DNA of 30,553 nt. Source: DASZPL01 sp035550315 (lineage in GTDB: Bacteria; Actinomycetota; Actinomycetes; JAFAQI01). Every line of letters starts with the position of its first letter. The stretch's first letter is position 1. Position numbers and translations under genes: made by a program. Shown here one piece after another: positions 1-8,499 of this stretch. The stretch spans positions 1-30,553 of the forward strand of contig DASZPL010000014.1 in NCBI GenBank assembly GCA_035550315.1, read 5' to 3'. Under the pieces are notes generated by a model, which was given only the letters and a program-made list of their open reading frames with translations, was not told the origin of the DNA and did not search any database.

Positions 1-168
1 GTCGTCTCGCCTCCCCGAGAACCGGCGGGCGGCACGCTCTAGTCCTAGACCTCAAAGATCTGCCGATCACAGTGCTCATCCCGCCGGCGGCTCAGGCCCC
101 ACCCGACCACAAGACCGGGCAGGCGCACCCCCATTAGCCGATGCGGTCTCCGTAGACTCGGGCGCGGA
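1..168. other. Upstream region of ctaA, no gene seen
   Basis: No coding region on either strand can be supported here. On the minus strand, positions 10-16 read GGGGAGG, a good Shine-Dalgarno, followed by nine bases to the window edge. A divergently transcribed gene may therefore start just outside the window. On the plus strand a TAGACT hexamer lies just before ctaA. An element ACGCTCTA (34-41) plus ACCTCAA (49-55) recurs upstream of tkt. The role of these sites is inferred only. Confidence 0.5.
153..158 (+). promoter_or_regulatory. Possible -10 box of ctaA
   Basis: TAGACT fits the actinobacterial TANNNT -10 consensus. It ends ten bases before the ctaA ATG, so the transcript would be nearly leaderless, which agrees with the absence of a Shine-Dalgarno. 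No convincing -35 box is visible. Confidence 0.3.
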
Positions 169-1140
169 ATGCCCGTCCGTCAGATCCAGATCCCAACGGT
201 CTCCATGCTTGCGTTTCGCCGGCTGGCGATCGTCGCGGCGGTGCTCCTCGGCGCGATCGTCATCACCGGCGCCGCGGTCCGGCTGACCGACTCCGGCCTG
301 GGCTGTTCCACCTGGCCCCGCTGCACCTCCACCTCACTCGTCGCGCCGGCGTCGTACCACGCCCTCGTCGAGTTCATCAACCGGGTGATCACCACGCTGG
401 TGGGTGTCTTCATCGCGCTGGTTGCGGTCGCGTCGTTCCGGCTCTCGCAGCGACGGACCGACCTGCGCTGGCTGTCCGGCGCGCTGATCGCCGGGTTCAT
501 CGGCCAAGCGGTGGTCGGCGGCCTGTCGGTGCTGTTCGACCTGACGCCGCCGCTGGTGATGGCGCACTTCCTGCTCTCGATGCTGCTGCTGTGGGCCGCG
601 CTCGTGCTGGTGCACCGCGCCCAGCCGGACTGGCAGCCGGAGTCGGTCCGGGTACGCCGCGAGCTGCTGCTGCTCGGCCGGCTGCTGGTCGCGGTCGCCG
701 GCGTCGTGCTGTTCCTCGGCACGGTGACGACCGGGACCGGTCCGCACGCCGGCTCCGGCGACCACATCCGCCGGCTCGACTTTCCGCTCGAGCGCGTCAC
801 CCAGCTGCACGCCGACTCGGCGCTGCTGCTGACCGGGCTGGTCGTCGCGACGCTGTTCGCGGTGCGGCTGGCCGCCGCGCCGAGCGAAGTGGTGCGGCGC
901 AGCTGGTGGCTGGCCGGGGCCGTGGTCTCGCAGGTCGCCATCGGCTACACGCAGTACTTCCTCAACCTTCCCGCCAGCGTGGTCGGGCTGCACGTTGCCG
1001 GCGCCACCATCTTGTGGGCGGCGACGATCTGGCTGCACCTCGGCTACAGCGCGCCGCCGCGGCCAGTGGTGATCCCGGACCAGGCGGCCGCCGCCCTGTC
1101 ACGGCGCCGGCTGGCAGCCGGCTCTAAACAAACTGGCTAA
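169..1140 (+). CDS. ctaA: Heme A synthase (COX15/CtaA family)
   Basis: Integral membrane enzyme that oxidises the C8 methyl of heme O to a formyl group, giving heme A for aa3-type cytochrome oxidase. The 323 residues contain about eight hydrophobic segments. Family signatures are the first extracytoplasmic loop around VRLTDSGLGC with a Cys pair (C46, C52), His64 followed by EFINR, His133, the TGTGPHAGSG loop, His214 and His275. These His residues match the paired heme-ligand positions of the family. The second Cys pair of Bacillus CtaA is absent. The ATG at 169 has no Shine-Dalgarno; an in-frame ATG at 205 (MLAFRRLAIV) is an alternative, and the near-leaderless promoter favours 169. The gene is convergent with ctaB and its last 17 bp overlap the end of ctaB. 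Confidence 0.93.
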   Translation: MPVRQIQIPTVSMLAFRRLAIVAAVLLGAIVITGAAVRLTDSGLGCSTWPRCTSTSLVAPASYHALVEFINRVITTLVGVFIALVAVASFRLSQRRTDLRWLSGALIAGFIGQAVVGGLSVLFDLTPPLVMAHFLLSMLLLWAALVLVHRAQPDWQPESVRVRRELLLLGRLLVAVAGVVLFLGTVTTGTGPHAGSGDHIRRLDFPLERVTQLHADSALLLTGLVVATLFAVRLAAAPSEVVRRSWWLAGAVVSQVAIGYTQYFLNLPASVVGLHVAGATILWAATIWLHLGYSAPPRPVVIPDQAAAALSRRRLAAGSKQTG

Positions 1141-1990
1141 CAGCGACGGCCGCGAACAGCAGCGTCAGGTAGCTGATCGACAGGTGGAACAGCGCGAGCG
1201 GGCGAGGCGGCTCGCCGCGCCGCACCCGGCCATGCAACCGGTGCGCCTCGAACAGGAAGACGGCGCCGAGCGCAACCGCGGCGACGGCGTACAACCAGCC
1301 GCCGCCCAACCCGACCAGCGCCAGCGACGCCGCCACCATCAGCCAGGAGTAGACGACGATCCGGCGGGTCACGCTGGCGGCCGGGGCGACGCTCGGCAGC
1401 ATCGGGACGCCGGCCTTGGCGTAGTCGTCCTTGAACCGCATCGCCAGCGACCAGAAGTGTGGCGGCGTCCAGAGGAACACGACCGCGAACAGCACGATCG
1501 CGGGCCAGCCGACATCGCCGCGCACCGCCGACCAGCCGATCAGCACCGGGAAGCAGCCAGCCGCACCGCCGATCACGATGTTCGACGGCGTCCGCCGCTT
1601 CAGGCCGAGGGTGTAGACGAAGACGTAGAACGCGATCGCGGCGTCGGCCAGGCCCGCCGACAGCCAGTTCGCGCCCAGGCCGAGCAGCAACGTGGCCGCG
1701 GCGCCGAGCGCCAGCCCGAACCGGAGCGCGGCCGCCGGCGGCACCTGCTGGCGGGCCAGCGGCCGGCGCTGGGTGCGTGACATGACGGCGTCGATGTCGC
1801 GGTCGACCACGCAGTTCAGTGCGTTGGCGCTCCCCGCCGCGAACGTGCCGCCGATCAGCGTGGCGGCCGCGGTCCACCAGGACGGCAGCCCCTTGGCCGC
1901 CAGCACCATGGCCGGCAGCGTCGTGACCAGGAGCAGCTCGATGATTCGCGGCTTGGTCAGGGCGACGTAGTTGCCAATCGCCTGCCGCAC
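1124..1990 (-). CDS. ctaB: Protoheme IX farnesyltransferase (heme O synthase)
   Basis: UbiA-superfamily prenyltransferase that adds a hydroxyethylfarnesyl group to heme B, making heme O, the substrate of CtaA. The 288 residues form about nine membrane segments. The polyprenyl-diphosphate/Mg2+ motif NxxxDxxxD is N59-C-V-V-D63-R-D-I-D67, and the second Asp-rich loop is in RFKDDYAKAGVPMLP. The family hallmark TKPRIIELLLVTT lies at residues 12-24. The start is GTG at 1990, with TAGGA (minus strand, 1998-2002) seven bases upstream. The N-terminus is shorter than in many actinobacterial homologues but includes the complete first helix. It is divergent from tkt (88 bp between) and convergent with ctaA, with interlocking 3' ends and no room for a classical terminator. 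Confidence 0.95.
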   Translation of the reverse strand: MRQAIGNYVALTKPRIIELLLVTTLPAMVLAAKGLPSWWTAAATLIGGTFAAGSANALNCVVDRDIDAVMSRTQRRPLARQQVPPAAALRFGLALGAAATLLLGLGANWLSAGLADAAIAFYVFVYTLGLKRRTPSNIVIGGAAGCFPVLIGWSAVRGDVGWPAIVLFAVVFLWTPPHFWSLAMRFKDDYAKAGVPMLPSVAPAASVTRRIVVYSWLMVAASLALVGLGGGWLYAVAAVALGAVFLFEAHRLHGRVRRGEPPRPLALFHLSISYLTLLFAAVAVSQFV

Positions 1991-2041
1991 GCCGAAATCC
2001 TAGCGGCGCAGGCTTGCGGACCCCGCCCAGGGGCAACGCTC

Positions 2042-2047
2042 TAACCT
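2042..2047 (+). promoter_or_regulatory. Possible -10 box for the tkt operon
   Basis: TAACCT matches TANNNT and lies 31 bases before the tkt start, inside the 88-bp ctaB/tkt divergent region. The nearest -35-like element (TTGCGG, 2014-2019) is 22 bp away, longer than usual, so the assignment is weak. Confidence 0.25.
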
Positions 2048-2066
2048 CAAGGGTGATTACGGCAGC

Positions 2067-2072
2067 AAGGAG
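2067..2072 (+). promoter_or_regulatory. Shine-Dalgarno that fixes the TTG start of tkt
   Basis: AAGGAG lies six bases before TTG at 2079. No ATG or GTG stands at a comparable distance, so this site supports initiation at the rare TTG codon. Confidence 0.8.
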
Positions 2073-2078
2073 CCAGCG

Positions 2079-4160
2079 TTGAGTGCAGCCGCCCGCACGC
2101 TCGAGTGGACCGACGACGATCGGCTCGCCGTCGACGTGATCCGAGGACTGGCGATGGACGCCGTGGAGGCGGCCGGGTCCGGTCATCCGGGCACCGCGAT
2201 GAGCCTGGCACCGGCTGCCTACCTGCTGTTCCAGCGGCTGCTCCGCCACGATCCGACCGACCCCGGCTGGACCGGCCGCGATCGGTTCGTGCTGTCCTGT
2301 GGCCACTCCAGCCTGACGCTCTACATCCAGCTGTTCTTCTCCGGCTATGGCCTCACCATCGACGACCTCAAGCTGCTCCGCCAGTGGGGCTCGCTCACGC
2401 CAGGCCACCCCGAGCACGGCCACACCGTCGGCGTCGAGACCACCACCGGCCCCCTCGGCCAAGGCGTCGCGAACGCCGTCGGCATGGCGATGGCGGCGCG
2501 CTACGAGCGCGGCCTGTTCGACCCCGGTGCCGCGCCCGGCAAGAGCGTCTTCGACCACACCATCTGGTGCTTCGCCTCCGACGGCGACATCGAGGAGGGC
2601 ATTGCCAGCGAGGCGTCCTCGGTCGCCGGCCACCAGCAGCTCGGCAACCTGGTGATGCTCTACGACAACAACCACATCTCGATCGAGGGCGACACGAAGG
2701 TCGCCATCTCCGAGGATGTCTGCAAGCGCTACGAGGCCTACGGCTGGCACACCCTGCAGGTCGAGGACGTCAACGACGTCCAAGCGATGTACGACGCCTT
2801 CGTCACCGCCCGCGACCAGACCGACCGCCCGACGCTGATCTCGGTGCGCAGCATCATCGGCTGGCCCGCCCCGAACGCACAGAACACCGGCAAGGCGCAC
2901 GGCAGCGCGCTCGGTGCCGAGGAGGTGGCGCGCACCAAGGAGGTGCTCGGCTTCGACCCGGCGGTCAGCTTCTACTGCCCGGAGTCGGTGCTGGCGCACA
3001 CCCGGCAGGTGGTCGACCGCGGCCGGGAGCTGCACGCCGACTGGCAGCAGCGGTTCGATGCGTGGGCCGCGAAGCATCCGGACCGGGCGGCGGAGTTCGA
3101 GCGGATCCGGCAGCGTCGGCTGCCGGAGGGTTGGGACGCCAAGCTCCCCGACTTCGCGGGCGAGGAGTCGGTGGCGACCCGGAGCGCCAGCGGCAAGGTG
3201 ATCAACGCGGTCGCGCCGGCCCTGCCGGAGCTGTGGGGCGGGTCCGCCGACCTGGCCGGCAGCAACGACACGACGATCGAAGGCGCGGAGTCGTTCTTGC
3301 CGGAGGCGCACGGCGGATCGCCGTACGGCCGGGTGTTGCACTTCGGCATCCGCGAGCACGCGATGGGCGGGATCATGAACGGCATCGCGCTGCACGGCGG
3401 CACCCGGGTGTTCGGCGGCACCTTCCTGACCTTCTCCGACTACATGCGCCCCTCGGTGCGGCTCGCCGCCTTGATGGCCGCGCCGGTCGTCTACATCTGG
3501 ACGCACGACTCGATCGGGCTGGGTGAGGACGGCCCGACCCATCAGCCGATCGAGCACCTGGCGGCGCTGCGCGCCATCCCCGGTCTCGACGTCGTGCGGC
3601 CCGCCGACGCGACCGAGACGACCGTGGTGTGGCGGAAGATCCTCGAAGACGCCGCCCGCCCCGCCGGGCTGATCCTCACCCGCCAGAAGGTGCCGGTGCT
3701 GGATCGGTCGGTCTACGCGAGCGCGGACGGCGCGGCCCACGGCGCCTACGTGCTCGCCGAGGCGTCGATCGGGACGGCCGAGGTCATCCTGATCGCGACC
3801 GGCAGCGAAGTGGCGATCGCGCTGGCCGCGCGCGAGCTGCTGGAGGCGGAGGGCACGCCGACCCGGGTCGTGTCGATGCCGTGCCGCGAGTGGTTCGAGG
3901 CGGAGCCGGACGCCTACCGGCAGCAGGTGCTCCCGCCGGACGTGCGTGCCCGGGTCTCGGTGGAGGCCGCCGTCGCCCTCGGCTGGCGCGAGTTTGTCGG
4001 CGAGGCCGGGGAATGCCTGTCGTTGGAGCACTTCGGCGCCAGCGCGCCGTACCAAGTGCTCTATGAGCAGTTCGGACTGACGCCGGATCGGGTCGTCGCG
4101 GCCGCGCACAGCAGCCTGTCACGGGTCGGCGCGACGTCTGGCTCGACCACGGGGAACTGA
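2079..4160 (+). CDS. tkt: Transketolase
   Basis: Thiamine-diphosphate enzyme of the non-oxidative pentose phosphate pathway. It moves two-carbon ketol units between xylulose-5-phosphate and ribose-5-phosphate or erythrose-4-phosphate. The length of 693 residues is normal. Visible signatures are GSGHPGTAMSLAP near the N-terminus, the ThDP/metal motif DGDIEEG (168-174) with the later N of YDNNHISI, His274 in GKAHGS, HFGIREH (421-427) with the catalytic Glu426 that activates ThDP, and THDSIGLGEDGPTHQP from T475. It starts with TTG after a strong AAGGAG. It is the first gene of tkt-tal-pgi-zwf-opcA-pgl; a 25-bp gap carrying the tal ribosome-binding site follows. Confidence 0.97.
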   Translation: MSAAARTLEWTDDDRLAVDVIRGLAMDAVEAAGSGHPGTAMSLAPAAYLLFQRLLRHDPTDPGWTGRDRFVLSCGHSSLTLYIQLFFSGYGLTIDDLKLLRQWGSLTPGHPEHGHTVGVETTTGPLGQGVANAVGMAMAARYERGLFDPGAAPGKSVFDHTIWCFASDGDIEEGIASEASSVAGHQQLGNLVMLYDNNHISIEGDTKVAISEDVCKRYEAYGWHTLQVEDVNDVQAMYDAFVTARDQTDRPTLISVRSIIGWPAPNAQNTGKAHGSALGAEEVARTKEVLGFDPAVSFYCPESVLAHTRQVVDRGRELHADWQQRFDAWAAKHPDRAAEFERIRQRRLPEGWDAKLPDFAGEESVATRSASGKVINAVAPALPELWGGSADLAGSNDTTIEGAESFLPEAHGGSPYGRVLHFGIREHAMGGIMNGIALHGGTRVFGGTFLTFSDYMRPSVRLAALMAAPVVYIWTHDSIGLGEDGPTHQPIEHLAALRAIPGLDVVRPADATETTVVWRKILEDAARPAGLILTRQKVPVLDRSVYASADGAAHGAYVLAEASIGTAEVILIATGSEVAIALAARELLEAEGTPTRVVSMPCREWFEAEPDAYRQQVLPPDVRARVSVEAAVALGWREFVGEAGECLSLEHFGASAPYQVLYEQFGLTPDRVVAAAHSSLSRVGATSGSTTGN

Positions 4161-4185
4161 CCGGCGAGACGAAGGAGCGCATGTC

Positions 4186-5301
4186 ATGGCCGACGCCCTC
4201 AAGGACCTGACCGAAGCCGGCGTCTCGATCTGGCTGGACGACCTGTCGCGCGAGCGGCTGGTCGGCGGCGGTTTGGCGACCCTGGCGCGCGACAGCCACG
4301 TCGTCGGTGTGACGACCAACCCGACGATCTTCCAGAAGGCGATCAGCGGCAGCGAAACCTACGACGACCAGGTGCGCGATTTGGCGATGCGCGGCGTCGA
4401 CGTCGGCGAGGCGCTGCGGACGTTGACGACGACGGACGTGCGCGAGGCCTGCGACGTGCTGCGGCCGGCGTACGACGCCTCCGACGGCGTCGACGGGCGG
4501 GTGTCGATCGAGGTCGACCCGCGGCTCGCCAACGACGACGCACGGCGCACGGTGGCGGAGGCGCGGGCACTGTGGTGGCTGGTCGACCGGCCGAACCTGT
4601 TCATCAAGATCCCGGCGACCGAGGCCGGCATCCCGGCGATCGAGCAGACGCTGGCCGAGGGCATCAGCGTCAACGTCACGCTGATCTTCTCGCTGCAGCG
4701 CTACGCCGAGGTCATCGACGCGTTCTTCGGCGGCCTCGAGCGGGCGCGGGTCGCCGGCCACGACCTCTCCCGCCTCGGCTCGGTCGCGTCATTCTTCGTG
4801 TCCCGCGTCGACACCGAGGTCGACCAGCGGCTCGACAAGCTAGGAAGCGACGACGCCAAGGCATTGCGCGGCAAGGCGGCGGTGGCCAACGGCCGGCTCG
4901 CCTACAAGCTCTACGAGGAGAAGTTCGACAGCGACCGGTGGCGCGCGCTGCAGGCAGCCGGCGCGCGCCCGCAGCGCCCGCTGTGGGCGTCGACCTCGAC
5001 CAAGGACCCGACGTACGACGACACCATGTACGTCGTCGACCTGGTCGCTCCCGGCACCGTCAACACGATGCCGGAGTCGACGCTGCGAGCGATCGCCGAC
5101 CACGGCCGGATCACCGGCGACACCGTGCGCGGCAACTACCAGGACGCGCAGCAGGTGCTCGACCAGCTGGCCGACCTCGGCATCTCCTACGACGACGTGG
5201 TCGCGACGCTTGAGCGCGAGGGCGTCGAGAAGTTCATCGCCTCGTGGCAGGAGCTGACCGACACCGTGCAGGCCGAGCTGAAGAAGCTCGCGAAGGCGTG
5301 A
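4186..5301 (+). CDS. tal: Transaldolase (long actinobacterial type)
   Basis: Transfers a dihydroxyacetone unit from sedoheptulose-7-phosphate to glyceraldehyde-3-phosphate, working with Tkt in the non-oxidative pentose phosphate branch. The 371 residues match the longer transaldolase subgroup of actinobacteria and cyanobacteria. The Schiff-base lysine is K141 in LFIKIPAT. Other family signatures are VGVTTNPTIFQKAI near residue 43, SVNVTLIFS, and SFFVSRVDTEVD. The start at 4186 is chosen over the out-of-frame ATG at 4181; AAGGAG (4172-4177) is eight bases upstream. The stop is four bases before the pgi ATG, so the two are probably translated together. Confidence 0.96.
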   Translation: MADALKDLTEAGVSIWLDDLSRERLVGGGLATLARDSHVVGVTTNPTIFQKAISGSETYDDQVRDLAMRGVDVGEALRTLTTTDVREACDVLRPAYDASDGVDGRVSIEVDPRLANDDARRTVAEARALWWLVDRPNLFIKIPATEAGIPAIEQTLAEGISVNVTLIFSLQRYAEVIDAFFGGLERARVAGHDLSRLGSVASFFVSRVDTEVDQRLDKLGSDDAKALRGKAAVANGRLAYKLYEEKFDSDRWRALQAAGARPQRPLWASTSTKDPTYDDTMYVVDLVAPGTVNTMPESTLRAIADHGRITGDTVRGNYQDAQQVLDQLADLGISYDDVVATLEREGVEKFIASWQELTDTVQAELKKLAKA

Positions 5302-5305
5302 CGGC

Positions 5306-6952
5306 ATGACGCCACCCGCTACCCCCCACCCGCCACCCTCCGACCGCGGGGCTGGCGGGGTGACCGTCGGCTGCTCGGGGCAGTCGTTGCTGGACGCCTG
5401 CCGGCAGGCCATCGCCGACAGCGCCGGTCTCGCCGGAAAGATCGCGGCGAAGGACGCCTCGGTCTGGGGCCCCGACGCCGAGTCGGAGGCGTCGATCCGG
5501 CTCGGCTGGCTCGACTGCACGACGGTCTCCCGGCCGCTGGTGCCGCGCATCGAGGCGCTGCACGAGGAGCTGCACGGTCGCGGCGTCGACCACATCGTGC
5601 TCGCCGGCATGGGCGGCTCGTCGCTCGCGCCGGAAGTGATCTGCGCGACCTACGGCCGGCCGCTAACCACCCTCGACACCACCGATCCCGGGCAGGTGCA
5701 GGCGGCCCTGACCGATCGGCTCGACCGCACCGCGGTCGTGGTGTCGAGCAAGAGCGGCGGAACGCTCGAGACCGACAGCCATCGCCGCGCCTTCGAGCAG
5801 GCGTTCCGCGACGCCGGCATCGACCCGGCCGAGCGAATCGTCGTCGTGACCGACCCCGGGTCACCACTGCACACCGTCGCGACCGAGGCCGGCTACCAGC
5901 TGTTCGAGGCCGACCCCAACGTCGGCGGCCGCTACAGCGCGCTGACCGCGTTCGGGCTGGTCCCGTCCGGGCTGGCCGGTGTGCCGGTCGGCAAGCTGCT
6001 CGACCAAGCCGAAGCCGTGCAGCCCGCGCTCACCGGCGACGCGGACAACCCAGGGTTGACGCTCGGCGCCGCGCTCGGTGGCTTCGGCCGAATGGGGCAC
6101 GACAAGGTCGTGCTCGCCGAGGCCGGCAGCGGCATCGTCGGCTTCGGCGACTGGGCCGAGCAGCTGATCGCCGAGTCGACGGGGAAGCTGGGGCGCGGCC
6201 TGCTGCCCGTCGTCGTCGCCGGCACGAAATCCCCGGGTTTCACCGCCACCGCCGACACCCACCTGGTCACCCTCGGCGGCGACCCGCCCCCGACGGGCAG
6301 CAGCGTCGCCGGCCCGCTGGGCGCCCAGTTCCTGGTGTGGGAGTTCGCGGTCGCGGTTGCCGGCAAGCTGCTGGCGATCAACCCGTTCGACCAGCCCAAC
6401 GTGCAGGAGTCGAAGGACAACACCAACGCGGTGCTGGAGCGCGCAGGTGACGGACCGCTGCCGGAGGAACGGCCGGCGTTCGTCGACGGCGCGGTCGAGG
6501 GGTACGCCGACGCTGCCACGCTCGGCGGCGCCACCACGCTGGCCGCCGGGCTGGAGTCGCTGCTCGCCGCCGTACCGACCGACGGCTACCTCGCGGTGAT
6601 GGCCTATCTCGACCGGCTCGCCGACAGCGACGCCGCCGGGGTGCGCGACCGGCTCGCCGCCCGGATCCCTCACCCGGTGACGTTCGGCTGGGCGCCACGG
6701 TTTCTGCACTCCACCGGCCAGTTCCACAAGGGCGGACCGCCGGTCGGCGTGTTTCTGCAGATCACCGGAGCGGTGCAACGCGACGTCGAGATCCCGGGCC
6801 GACCGTTCGGGTTCGGGCGGCTGCAGGCGGCGCAGGCGATGGGCGACCGGCAGGCGCTCGAGCAGCGAGCCCGGCCGTTGCTGCGGCTGCACCTGCGCGA
6901 CCGTGCGGAGGGCATCCGCCAGCTGCTGGCCGTCGCCGAGGCGGGCGCGTGA
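5306..6952 (+). CDS. pgi: Glucose-6-phosphate isomerase
   Basis: Interconverts glucose-6-phosphate and fructose-6-phosphate and so links glycolysis with the pentose phosphate genes around it. The 548 residues belong to the divergent actinobacterial PGI group found in this operon rather than the E. coli type. SIS-domain signatures are IVLAGMGGSSLAPEV, the phosphate-binding VSSKSGGTLET (146-156), NVGGRYSALTAFGLVP, NPFDQPNVQESK, and a C-terminal FLQITG region. The ATG at 5306 has GAAGG nine bases upstream, inside the end of tal. The first 18 residues are Pro/Gly-rich and look unlike the family, so GTG at 5360 is a real alternative. The stop overlaps the zwf GTG by 4 bp. Confidence 0.92.
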   Translation: MTPPATPHPPPSDRGAGGVTVGCSGQSLLDACRQAIADSAGLAGKIAAKDASVWGPDAESEASIRLGWLDCTTVSRPLVPRIEALHEELHGRGVDHIVLAGMGGSSLAPEVICATYGRPLTTLDTTDPGQVQAALTDRLDRTAVVVSSKSGGTLETDSHRRAFEQAFRDAGIDPAERIVVVTDPGSPLHTVATEAGYQLFEADPNVGGRYSALTAFGLVPSGLAGVPVGKLLDQAEAVQPALTGDADNPGLTLGAALGGFGRMGHDKVVLAEAGSGIVGFGDWAEQLIAESTGKLGRGLLPVVVAGTKSPGFTATADTHLVTLGGDPPPTGSSVAGPLGAQFLVWEFAVAVAGKLLAINPFDQPNVQESKDNTNAVLERAGDGPLPEERPAFVDGAVEGYADAATLGGATTLAAGLESLLAAVPTDGYLAVMAYLDRLADSDAAGVRDRLAARIPHPVTFGWAPRFLHSTGQFHKGGPPVGVFLQITGAVQRDVEIPGRPFGFGRLQAAQAMGDRQALEQRARPLLRLHLRDRAEGIRQLLAVAEAGA

Positions 6953-8499
6953 ACGGACGAGCCGGGATCCGGGGCGGGACTCCGGGCAACCCGCTGCGCG
7001 ACCCGCGCGACCGGCGACTCCCCCGCGTGCCCGGGCCGTGCGCACTGGTCGTCTTCGGCGTCACCGGTGACCTGGCCCGCAAGAAGCTGATCCCGGCGAT
7101 CTACGACCTCGGCAACCGCGGCCTGCTGCCGCCGAACTTCGTACTGCTCGGGTTCGCCCGGCGGGACTGGGAAGTCGGCGACTTCGAGTCGCTGGCCCGC
7201 GAAGCGGCGGAGCAGCACTCGCGGACGGAGTTCCGCAACGACGTGTGGCAGCGGCTCGCGGCGTCGCTGTCGTTCCTGCCGGGCGCGTTCGACGACGATG
7301 CCGCGTTCGACCGGCTGGCGCAGCATCTGGTGGAGTTGGAGGACAGCCACGGGATCTGCGGCAATGCCGCGTTCTACCTGTCGATCCCGCCGGCCGCGTT
7401 TCCCGTCGTACTCAAGCAGATGCAGCGCACCGGCATGGCCGACAACTCGGCCGACGGCGGCTGGCGACGCGTCGTCGTGGAGAAACCGTTCGGCCACGAC
7501 CTGCAATCGGCGGTGGAGCTGAACGCACTGGTCGACGACGTCTTCACCGCGCCCGACGTGTTCCGGATCGACCACTACCTCGGCAAGGAGACGGTGCAGA
7601 ACATGTTGGCGCTGCGGTTCGCCAACACCCTGTTCGAGCCGGTGTGGAACTCGCATTACGTCGACTCCGTGCAGATCACGATGGCAGAGGATGTCGGCAT
7701 CGGCGGCCGCGCAGGCTTCTACGACGCCGCCGGCGCGGCGCGCGACGTGCTCCAGAACCACTTGTTCCAGCTGCTGGCGCTGGTCGCGATGGAAGAACCG
7801 GTGTCCTTCGACGCCGAGGCCATCCGCACCGAGAAGCTCAAGGTGCTGAACGCGATCTCGCTGCCCGACGACCTGGCGCACTACGCGATCCGCGGCCAGT
7901 ACGACCAGGGGTGGCTGGCCGGCCGCCGGGTGCCGGCCTATGTCGACGAGCCCGACGTCCCGAAAGACTCCAAGACCGAGACCTACGCGGCGGTGCGGCT
8001 CGGCATCGAAACCCGCCGCTGGGCCGGCGTCCCGTTCTACCTGCGCACCGGCAAGCGGCTGCCGCGGCGAGTCACCGAGATCGCCGTGATCTTCAAGACC
8101 GCGCCCCACCTGCCGTTCGAAGCGACGGACACCGTCGAGCTCGGCCACAACCAGCTGGTCGTGCGGGTGCAGCCGGACGAGGGCGTGACGCTGCGGTTCG
8201 GCTCGAAGGTGCCGGGCTCCGCGATGGAGGTCCGCGACGTGTCGATGGACTTCCTCTACGGCGAGGCCTTCACCGAGTCGTCGCCGGAGGCTTACGAGCG
8301 GCTGATCCTCGATGTGCTGCTGGGCGACGCCACGCTCTTCCCGCGCAACGAAGAGGTGGCCGCCTCGTGGCGGGTGATCGACCGGCTGGAGGAGTTCTGG
8401 TCCGGGTCGACGCCGGAGCGCTACCGCGCCGGCGAGTGGGGACCGCGCGGAGCCGATGAGATGCTGGCCCGCGACGACCGGGTCTGGCGGCGGCCGTAG
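6949..8499 (+). CDS. zwf: Glucose-6-phosphate 1-dehydrogenase
   Basis: First enzyme of the oxidative pentose phosphate pathway: glucose-6-phosphate plus NAD(P)+ gives 6-phosphogluconolactone and NAD(P)H. The 516 residues are of usual length. The N-terminal Rossmann motif is FGVTGDLARKKL from residue 36. The substrate and catalytic motif RIDHYLGKE is at 206-214, with D208 and H209 in the segment that carries the active-site residues, followed by NMLALRFAN. EKPFGHDL and GAARDVLQNHLFQLL are further conserved blocks. The GTG start (6949) overlaps the pgi stop as GTGA. The TAG stop is followed with no gap by the opcA ATG, fitting the known dependence of actinobacterial Zwf on OpcA. Confidence 0.97.
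   Translation: MNGRAGIRGGTPGNPLRDPRDRRLPRVPGPCALVVFGVTGDLARKKLIPAIYDLGNRGLLPPNFVLLGFARRDWEVGDFESLAREAAEQHSRTEFRNDVWQRLAASLSFLPGAFDDDAAFDRLAQHLVELEDSHGICGNAAFYLSIPPAAFPVVLKQMQRTGMADNSADGGWRRVVVEKPFGHDLQSAVELNALVDDVFTAPDVFRIDHYLGKETVQNMLALRFANTLFEPVWNSHYVDSVQITMAEDVGIGGRAGFYDAAGAARDVLQNHLFQLLALVAMEEPVSFDAEAIRTEKLKVLNAISLPDDLAHYAIRGQYDQGWLAGRRVPAYVDEPDVPKDSKTETYAAVRLGIETRRWAGVPFYLRTGKRLPRRVTEIAVIFKTAPHLPFEATDTVELGHNQLVVRVQPDEGVTLRFGSKVPGSAMEVRDVSMDFLYGEAFTESSPEAYERLILDVLLGDATLFPRNEEVAASWRVIDRLEEFWSGSTPERYRAGEWGPRGADEMLARDDRVWRRP

Noticed and set aside
1137..4109. Very long open frame on the minus strand opposite tkt and ctaB
   Set aside because: Arg/Gly/His/Asp-rich low-complexity translation typical of antisense frames in GC-rich DNA; no start signal, and tkt and ctaB are complete with all motifs.
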